This document shows, one piece after another, positions 7,069 through 13,541 of a stretch of DNA of 16,298 nucleotides (its first letter is position 1; the number at the start of each line of letters is the position of its first letter). The notes under the pieces were generated by a model. That model ran no database searches, had not been told where the DNA came from, and saw only the letters and a list, made by a program, of their open reading frames with translations. The DNA is from an uncultured Veillonella sp. (lineage in GTDB: Bacteria > Bacillota > Negativicutes > Veillonellales > Veillonellaceae). The position numbers and the translations under genes are program-made. The stretch covers positions 1 through 16,298 of the forward strand of contig CAJZEE010000049.1 of NCBI GenBank assembly GCA_915066865.1, in the 5' to 3' direction.

Positions 7069-9921
7069 TTATTTCTTATGCTTCGCTGCTTCCATAAATT
7101 TCTTAGTCTGTTCCAATACAGGACCTAAGAATTTCCCGGTATAGCTTTCTTTCACCTTAACAATTTCCTCAGGCGTACCAGTTGCCACAATAGTGCCACC
7201 GCGATTACCACCTTCAGGACCAAGATCAATAATGTAATCAGCCATCTTAATAACATCTAAATTATGTTCGATAACGACAACTGTATCCCCGCCCTCTACA
7301 AGTTGTTGCAATACATGTAACAACTTACGAATATCTTCAGCATGAAGACCTGTAGTAGGCTCATCGAGGATGTATAGCGTTTTACCGGTGCTACGACGCG
7401 CTAGTTCTGTAGCTAATTTAACCCGTTGAGCCTCACCACCAGATAATGTAGTAGCCGCCTGACCTAAACGGATATACCCAAGGCCAACCTCTTGGAGGGT
7501 AACCATCTTACGGTTAATTTTAGGGATGGCACTAAAGAATTCTACCGCATCATCAACTGTCATATCTAATACATCAGCAATAGATTTACCTTTATATTTA
7601 ACCTCCAAGGTTTCACGATTATATCGCGCTCCTTTGCAGACTTCACAAGGTACGTATACATCTGGAAGGAAATGCATTTCAATCTTGATAATACCATCAC
7701 CACGACAAGCCTCACATCGACCGCCTTTTACGTTAAAGCTAAAACGACCTTGTTTATAACCGCGCATCTTAGCTTCTGGCGTTTGACTATATAGTTCACG
7801 AATTGCATCAAATACACCTGTATATGTAGCTGGATTGGAACGAGGTGTACGTCCAATAGGGCTTTGATCAATATTGATGATTTTATCAATATGTTCAATG
7901 CCTCGAATCTCTTTATGAGCTCCTACCTTATGATAAGAACGATACAACTGATTGGCTAATCCTTTATAAAGGATTTCATTGATTAAGGTAGACTTACCAG
8001 AACCACTGACCCCCGTAACGACAGTGAATATTCCTATCGGAAATTTTACATTAATATTTTGTAAGTTATTTTCCTTCGCACCGCGAATCTCAATACAATT
8101 CTTACCTGGTTTACGTCGCTCTTCTGGTAGCGCAATAAATTTACGACCACTCAAGTATTGTCCAGTGATAGAGTCTTCTACGTTCATCACTTCCTCTACG
8201 GTACCAGACGCAATGATTTGACCCCCATGCTCACCAGCACCTGGACCAATATCTACTAAATAATCGGCAGCACGCATCGTATCTTCATCATGTTCTACAA
8301 CGAGCAAGGTATTGCCTAAGTCACGTAACCCTTTTAATGTATCGATGAGTCGATCATTATCGCGTTGATGTAAACCGATAGATGGCTCATCTAGGATATA
8401 TAATACACCTACTAAGCCAGAGCCGATCTGTGTAGCCAACCGAATACGCTGTGCTTCACCACCAGATAATGTGCCTGCACTACGGTTCATTGTTAGGTAA
8501 TCGAGACCTACATTATTAAGGAAACCTAAACGAGCATTGATTTCCTTTAAAATTTGAGCACCAATCACTTGTTCACGTTCAGTTAGCTGTAGATTACCAA
8601 AGAAATCGAGTGCTTCTTTAATAGTTAACTGCGTTACTTCGTTGATATTCTTATCCCCTATAGTAATAGCTAATACTTCAGGTTTAAGACGAGCTCCATC
8701 ACAAGTAGTACACGGCTTAATAGACATAAACTTTTCAAATTCTTCACGCATAGAGTCTGTAGAGGCTTCACTATGACGGCGCTTAACCATCGGTAAAATA
8801 CCTTCATACTCAGTAAAGAATTCCTTTATTTCACCTCTCATATTTTCATAGGTGAAACTTACCTTATCCTTCGTACCGTACATCACCTTTTTCTGTAATG
8901 CTTTCGGCAATTCATCATAGGTGGAGTCTAAGGAATATCCATTAGCTTTTAATAGACCTTCTACTTGACGCATAAACCAAGCATTAGGATTGGAGCTCAA
9001 GGCTTGCACGCAACCATCGGCAAAGCTAATAGATCCATCTGGAATAACGCGCTCCTCATCAACCTCCATAGTAGAACCAATACCTAAACAAGATGGGCAC
9101 GCACCAAACGGACTATTAAAAGAGAACATACGCGGTTCAATTTTAGGTAATGAAATATGACAATCTGGGCACGCAAAATGTTGGCTATACATGTGTTCAG
9201 GTCCGTCTACCTCTTGAATCACAACGATGCCTTCTGCCCATTTTGAAGCGGTCTCCATAGAGTCAGCCAACCGAGATTCAATGCCTTCTTTTACAACGAG
9301 GCGGTCCACAACGATATCGATGGAGTGTTTCTTGTTCTTCTCTAATACGATTTCTTCGTCCAAGGTGCGCACTACACCGTCTACTCGAGCACGAACAAAG
9401 CCTTCTTTGCGAAGCTGTTCAAACACCGATTTATGTTCCCCTTTTTTACCTTGAATCATAGGGGCCAGCACTAAAACCTTTGTACCTTCAGGAAAGCTCA
9501 TTACATCATCGGTCATTTGTTGTATTGTTTGCTGAGTAATAGGCTTACCACACTCTGGACAGTGTGCATGACCTACGCGTGCAAATAAGAGACGTAAATA
9601 GTCGTAAATCTCCGTTACGGTACCAACCGTAGAGCGAGGGTTGCGACTCGTCGTCTTTTGGTCGATAGAAATGGCTGGAGATAAACCTTCAATATAATCG
9701 ACATCGGGTTTATCCATTTGTCCCAAAAATTGACGTGCATACGCAGACAGGGACTCAACATAACGTCGTTGCCCTTCTGCGTAAATCGTATCAAATGCTA
9801 GGGATGATTTACCCGAACCACTGAGGCCAGTTAAGACGATAAACTGATCACGTGGTAAGGATATATCAATATTTTTTAGGTTATGCTGACGCGCACCTTT
9901 TACAATCAATTGATCTTTCAT
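7069..9921 (-). CDS. uvrA: UvrABC excinuclease subunit A
   Basis: The damage-recognition ATPase of nucleotide excision repair, which works as a dimer and hands damaged DNA to UvrB. The 950 residues are the normal length and carry two ABC modules. Walker A sites are at 32-39 (GLSGSGKS) and 637-644 (GVSGSGKS), ABC signatures LSGGE at 485-489 and 826-830, and Walker B with DEP at 507-513 and 849-855. Cysteine pairs C251/C254 with C275/C278, and C736/C739 with C759/C762, match UvrA zinc modules; C121/C124 and C404/C407 are further CxxC pairs. The ATG has an AGGAAAG site at 9931-9925. A 12-pair hairpin (9965-9938) lies just upstream of it in the leader, and a candidate promoter is at 10004-9996. 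The gene lies between uvrB and uvrC in the same direction, giving a complete UvrB-UvrA-UvrC set. Confidence 0.98.
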   Translation of the reverse strand: MKDQLIVKGARQHNLKNIDISLPRDQFIVLTGLSGSGKSSLAFDTIYAEGQRRYVESLSAYARQFLGQMDKPDVDYIEGLSPAISIDQKTTSRNPRSTVGTVTEIYDYLRLLFARVGHAHCPECGKPITQQTIQQMTDDVMSFPEGTKVLVLAPMIQGKKGEHKSVFEQLRKEGFVRARVDGVVRTLDEEIVLEKNKKHSIDIVVDRLVVKEGIESRLADSMETASKWAEGIVVIQEVDGPEHMYSQHFACPDCHISLPKIEPRMFSFNSPFGACPSCLGIGSTMEVDEERVIPDGSISFADGCVQALSSNPNAWFMRQVEGLLKANGYSLDSTYDELPKALQKKVMYGTKDKVSFTYENMRGEIKEFFTEYEGILPMVKRRHSEASTDSMREEFEKFMSIKPCTTCDGARLKPEVLAITIGDKNINEVTQLTIKEALDFFGNLQLTEREQVIGAQILKEINARLGFLNNVGLDYLTMNRSAGTLSGGEAQRIRLATQIGSGLVGVLYILDEPSIGLHQRDNDRLIDTLKGLRDLGNTLLVVEHDEDTMRAADYLVDIGPGAGEHGGQIIASGTVEEVMNVEDSITGQYLSGRKFIALPEERRKPGKNCIEIRGAKENNLQNINVKFPIGIFTVVTGVSGSGKSTLINEILYKGLANQLYRSYHKVGAHKEIRGIEHIDKIINIDQSPIGRTPRSNPATYTGVFDAIRELYSQTPEAKMRGYKQGRFSFNVKGGRCEACRGDGIIKIEMHFLPDVYVPCEVCKGARYNRETLEVKYKGKSIADVLDMTVDDAVEFFSAIPKINRKMVTLQEVGLGYIRLGQAATTLSGGEAQRVKLATELARRSTGKTLYILDEPTTGLHAEDIRKLLHVLQQLVEGGDTVVVIEHNLDVIKMADYIIDLGPEGGNRGGTIVATGTPEEIVKVKESYTGKFLGPVLEQTKKFMEAAKHKK

Positions 9922-9937
9922 TATCTTTCCTATTTAA

Positions 9938-9965
9938 AGAGATGATACCAAACGGCATCATCTCT
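9938..9965 (-). promoter_or_regulatory. Hairpin in the uvrB-uvrA gap, just before the uvrA ribosome binding site
   Basis: On the minus strand AGAGATGATGCC pairs with GGTATCATCTCT (12 pairs, one G-T) around a GTTT loop. Only TTTAAAT follows, so it is a weak terminator at best. There is no room for a promoter between it and the uvrA start, so it lies in the uvrA leader or in the uvrB-uvrA mRNA, where it may attenuate, stabilise or mark a processing site. Confidence 0.55.
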
Positions 9966-9995
9966 CTGATTACTAACATGAAATAATATATGTAT

Positions 9996-10004
9996 ATTAT
10001 CGCA
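9996..10004 (-). promoter_or_regulatory. Candidate extended -10 promoter for uvrA
   Basis: The minus strand reads TGC-GATAAT, an extended -10 with a 5-of-6 hexamer, about 75 nt before the uvrA ATG. The -35 match is weak. An imperfect repeat with CACATA and TATGTG arms (10003-10028) overlaps the -35 position. I see no CGAAC-type LexA box. Confidence 0.35.
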
Positions 10005-10055
10005 CATATAGTCTATATAATCTATGTGTTTTCTTACAATCTTTTAAAATTGCTC

Positions 10056-12233
10056 CTAAGATTTACTTTTTGGACTCGTCCGCTTTCTAGATTTGGTAGA
10101 AACTGGCTTCTTCAACTTGCTATCTCCTGCACTATGCATATCGGACCATTGTTGACGTAATACGCCCAATTGATCACGTAACTTAGCAGCGGTTTCAAAT
10201 TCAAGCTGCTTGGCGGCGGCCTTCATTTGACGATCTAGCTCTTCAATCTTATTGTACAATTCTTCCGGTGTTATATCTGCCACCTTAGGTGCTGATGTAT
10301 CTTGAACATATGATTCGTGTCCATGGTCCATGCCCTCTGAGGATTTTTTTTGTTTTCCTTTTTTCGGTGAAAGTCCCTTTCCATCAGTGACCATATCTTC
10401 TTCAATTTTCGTTAATTCGATAAGCTCTTTTACATCTTTAGACACAGATTTAGGCGTAATATTATGTTCAATATTATAAGTCTCTTGCACGGCACGACGA
10501 CGATCGGTTTCATCGATAGCTCGTTGCATAGAACCTGTTACACGATCTGCGTACATGATAACATGACCATTCACATTACGGGCCGCACGACCTATAGTTT
10601 GAATCATAGCCGTATCGGAGCGCAAGAAACCTTCCTTATCTGCGTCTAATATAGCAACGAGAGAAACCTCTGGCATATCGAGACCTTCACGAAGCAAGTT
10701 AATACCAACTAAGACATCGAATAAGCCAGCCCGCAAATCACGAATAATTTCAGCGCGCTCGATGGTAACGATATCTGAATGAAGGTATCGAACGCGAACG
10801 CCCATTTCCTTCAAGAACTCTGTTAAATCCTCTGCCATTTTCTTTGTTAAGGTCGTAACAAGGACACGCTCATTCTTGGCAGCACGCTTATGAATTTCAC
10901 CGAGCAAGTCGTCCATTTGCCCCTTAATAGGACGAATTTCTATAGATGGATCTAATAGGCCCGTAGGACGTATGATTTGCTCTGCAATATTCGTTTCTAC
11001 TTCCATTTCGTATGGGCCAGGCGTTGCCGATACGTATATAATTTGATTGATACGCTCCACAAATTCATCGAATTGAAGCGGTCTATTATCGAGTGCAGAA
11101 GGAAGCCGGAAACCGTATTCGATAAGAGATTCTTTACGGGCACGGTCACCATTGTACATAGCGCGAATTTGAGGCATCGTCACATGAGACTCGTCCACCA
11201 TGATGAGAAAATCATCGGGGAAATAATCAATCAATGTAAACGGTGCTTCCCCAGCCTTGCGTTCAGACATATGACGTGAATAGTTTTCGATGCCCGAGCA
11301 ATAGCCCATCTCCTGCATCATTTCTATATCGTACCGCGTACGCTGTTCTAAGCGCTGCGCCTCCAATAGACGGTCAGCAGCTTTTAACTTCGCCAACTGT
11401 TCATCTAGTTCGGCTTCAATACGCTCTACGGCAATATTCATCTTCTCTTTCGTCGTTACGTAGTGAGATGCTGGATAGACAGCTACGTGTTTACGTTCCG
11501 CAATAACTTCACCGGTCAAGGAATCTACCTCTACGAGGCGGTCGATTTCATCACCAAAGAGCTCCACCCGAATGGCTCTTTCACTATAAGCGGCAGGGAA
11601 AATATCAATCGTATCCCCTTGCACACGGAAGGTGCCGCGAATAAAGTTCATATCATTTCTCGTATATTGAATATCTACGAGTTTAGATAAGATTTCATCG
11701 CGCGATTTCGTTTGACCCAAGCGCAAGGACAATACGAGATCAGAATAGTCCTCAGGGTCACCTAAGCCATAAATACAGCTAACAGAAGCAACGATAATGA
11801 CATCGCGACGCTCAAAAAGACTCATCGTAGCACTATGTCGCAGTTTATCGATTTCATCATTAATAGATGCATCCTTCTCGATATATGTATCACTAGAAGG
11901 AATATAGGCCTCCGGTTGATAAAAATCGTAGTAAGATACAAAGTATTCTACCGCATTATTTGGAAAGAAACTTTTAAATTCACTACATAATTGAGCCGCC
12001 AAGGTTTTATTATGAGCAATGATCAAGGTCGGCTTTTGAACTGCTTCAATAACCTTAGCCATTGTAAAGGTCTTACCAGTACCAGTGGCACCGAGCAAAA
12101 CTTGAGCCCATTCACCGCGTTCAATACCTTCTGTTAAAGATTGAATCGCGGTAGGTTGGTCACCTGTAGGCGCAAAGGGCGCCTCCACTTTAAATGGTTG
12201 GCCCCCCTCGTAATTATATGTACTATGCTTCAT
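10056..12233 (-). CDS. uvrB: UvrABC excinuclease subunit B
   Basis: The helicase-like subunit of nucleotide excision repair, which is loaded by UvrA, verifies the lesion and recruits UvrC. It has Walker A GATGTGKT (48-55), the DNA-gripping beta-hairpin around YYDFYQPEAYIP (101-112), a DESH box (347-350), the IYVSATPGPYE segment (about 399-409) and an arginine-containing TIGRAARN motif. A C-terminal UVR domain (656-697) pairs with UvrC. At 725 residues it is longer than the usual 660-690: there is a charged, lysine-rich linker of roughly 45 residues before the UVR domain, and a basic Lys/Ser/Arg tail of about 20 residues after it. The ATG overlaps the TAA of the upstream 127-aa gene by one base (TAATG), so uvrB translation is coupled to that gene and thus to the smc-ftsY mRNA. 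Confidence 0.98.
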   Translation of the reverse strand: MKHSTYNYEGGQPFKVEAPFAPTGDQPTAIQSLTEGIERGEWAQVLLGATGTGKTFTMAKVIEAVQKPTLIIAHNKTLAAQLCSEFKSFFPNNAVEYFVSYYDFYQPEAYIPSSDTYIEKDASINDEIDKLRHSATMSLFERRDVIIVASVSCIYGLGDPEDYSDLVLSLRLGQTKSRDEILSKLVDIQYTRNDMNFIRGTFRVQGDTIDIFPAAYSERAIRVELFGDEIDRLVEVDSLTGEVIAERKHVAVYPASHYVTTKEKMNIAVERIEAELDEQLAKLKAADRLLEAQRLEQRTRYDIEMMQEMGYCSGIENYSRHMSERKAGEAPFTLIDYFPDDFLIMVDESHVTMPQIRAMYNGDRARKESLIEYGFRLPSALDNRPLQFDEFVERINQIIYVSATPGPYEMEVETNIAEQIIRPTGLLDPSIEIRPIKGQMDDLLGEIHKRAAKNERVLVTTLTKKMAEDLTEFLKEMGVRVRYLHSDIVTIERAEIIRDLRAGLFDVLVGINLLREGLDMPEVSLVAILDADKEGFLRSDTAMIQTIGRAARNVNGHVIMYADRVTGSMQRAIDETDRRRAVQETYNIEHNITPKSVSKDVKELIELTKIEEDMVTDGKGLSPKKGKQKKSSEGMDHGHESYVQDTSAPKVADITPEELYNKIEELDRQMKAAAKQLEFETAAKLRDQLGVLRQQWSDMHSAGDSKLKKPVSTKSRKRTSPKSKS

Positions 12234-12616
12234 TACTGTTCATCCTGATGTTTACGGATGGCTTTCATTTCTTCATCCGTCAAACGACGACCTGCATTTT
12301 CCGCTTGATTCAACGTATCCTCACCTTCTAAGACTTCGATGAGCATAGCAATAGAAAAACGATCTAGTGTAGGTGTGGTCTTCTGAATTTCATCAGCCAT
12401 CATCCAATCTGATTCAGTATAGTTATTAATACGATCTGTAATCTCTTCCCAGTTTGAAAGTAGCAATCTCGTAATGGGGCGATATAGTTCAATACCGAAG
12501 TACTCGATTAAGCTAACTATCTTATTCATATTTTCTAGGCTAACATTACATTCATTTTTTTTATTTTCAGATTCTACATATTCAAGTAAGAATTCCCGGT
12601 TATATTTATTTGTCAC
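12233..12616 (-). CDS. Unrecognised acidic 127-aa protein between ftsY and uvrB
   Basis: I do not recognise this family. It starts with GTG at 12616, overlapping the 3' end of ftsY by 11 nt, with AAAGGA about 10 nt upstream inside ftsY. It ends in TAA that overlaps the uvrB ATG by one base. The tight overlaps on both sides mean it is a real coding gene. The protein is soluble-looking, acidic and mostly helical by appearance. It has no signal peptide or membrane segment, one cysteine (C23), two tryptophans (W56, W71), and a charged C-terminus (LTDEEMKAIRKHQDEQ). It has no helix-turn-helix resemblance to YlxM, the small protein that neighbours ftsY/ffh in many Firmicutes. Position suggests a role linked to SMC/FtsY or UvrB, or only shared expression; nothing in the sequence decides this. 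Confidence 0.85.
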   Translation of the reverse strand: MTNKYNREFLLEYVESENKKNECNVSLENMNKIVSLIEYFGIELYRPITRLLLSNWEEITDRINNYTESDWMMADEIQKTTPTLDRFSIAMLIEVLEGEDTLNQAENAGRRLTDEEMKAIRKHQDEQ

Positions 12617-13541
12617 CTTGAATCATTCCTTTATTAAATAGTGCATTAGCAAATTCTTTTGCATTAAATGGACGCAAGTCATCCATACCTTCGCCAACGC
12701 CAATCCAGCGTACGGGTACGCCTAGTTCCTCTTTAATAGAGATAACTACGCCGCCTTTTGCCGTACCATCTAGTTTAGTTACTACAATACCATTTACTGG
12801 TACAGCTTGACCAAATAATTTAGCTTGGCTTACTGCATTTTGACCTGTGGTACCATCTAAAACGAGCAATGTTTGATGCGGCGCACCTTCTACGTGGTTA
12901 TTCGCAACACGACCCATCTTTTTAAGCTCTTCCATAAGGTTAACCTTAGTATGTAGCCGACCAGCTGTATCTACGATAACAAGGTCTGCATTACGAGCTT
13001 TCGCAGCTTCCATTGCATCATATACAACGGCAGCAGGATCTGCACCTTCTTTATGTTTAACAATTGGTACACCAACGCGATCAGCCCAAATGGATAATTG
13101 GTCAGCTGCAGCGGCACGGAATGTATCACCTGCAGCAATGATAACCTTTTTACCTTCTTTAGTATAATAGTTAGCCAATTTAGCGATTGTCGTTGTTTTA
13201 CCAACACCATTTACACCAACTACAAGGATGACCTCAGGATGGTGCAAAGTAATTTCATCTTCTTGATCGATGAGCATTTCCGTGATGCGGTCTTCCATAA
13301 ACGGCATTACATCGCCTGTATGATTGATGATACCTTCTGTTACACCACGACGAATTTCTTTCATCAAGTATTCTGTCGTCTTAGGGCCTAGATCACTAGT
13401 AAGCATAACTGCTTCTAAATCATCTAAGAAATCATCATCGATTTGCGCATAACCAATAACGATGCTTTCTACATTTTTTACAAAAGACTTACGAGTTTTC
13501 TCTAAACCGTCTTTAATTCTATCAAAGAATCCAAATGCCAT
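12606..13541 (-). CDS. ftsY: Signal recognition particle receptor FtsY
   Basis: The SRP receptor GTPase, which docks ribosome-SRP complexes at the inner membrane for co-translational insertion. The 311 residues are essentially the NG domain: helical N domain at about 1-100, G1 loop GVNGVGKT (109-116), DTFRAAAADQL (139-149), DTAGR (191-195), TKLDGTAKGG (255-264) and GVGEGMDDL (281-289). It lacks the long acidic A domain of E. coli FtsY, as is usual for short Firmicutes-type proteins; membrane contact would come from the N-terminal helix (FGFFDRIKDGLEKTR). Its ATG overlaps the smc stop by one base (TAATG), and an AAGGAGG lies 10 nt upstream inside smc. Its 3' end overlaps the next gene by 11 nt. 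Confidence 0.97.
   Translation of the reverse strand: MAFGFFDRIKDGLEKTRKSFVKNVESIVIGYAQIDDDFLDDLEAVMLTSDLGPKTTEYLMKEIRRGVTEGIINHTGDVMPFMEDRITEMLIDQEDEITLHHPEVILVVGVNGVGKTTTIAKLANYYTKEGKKVIIAAGDTFRAAAADQLSIWADRVGVPIVKHKEGADPAAVVYDAMEAAKARNADLVIVDTAGRLHTKVNLMEELKKMGRVANNHVEGAPHQTLLVLDGTTGQNAVSQAKLFGQAVPVNGIVVTKLDGTAKGGVVISIKEELGVPVRWIGVGEGMDDLRPFNAKEFANALFNKGMIQGDK

Noticed and set aside
9227..9454. Plus-strand open frames inside uvrA, uvrB, rlmD, smc and the other large genes
   Set aside because: They lie antisense to strongly conserved proteins, lack ribosome binding sites and show no family-like composition; they are shadows of the real coding strand.
10784..10800. CGAAC-like bases resembling half of a LexA box
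   Set aside because: They lie inside uvrB coding sequence (near 10786), lack the matching GTTCG half at the right spacing, and are far from any start.
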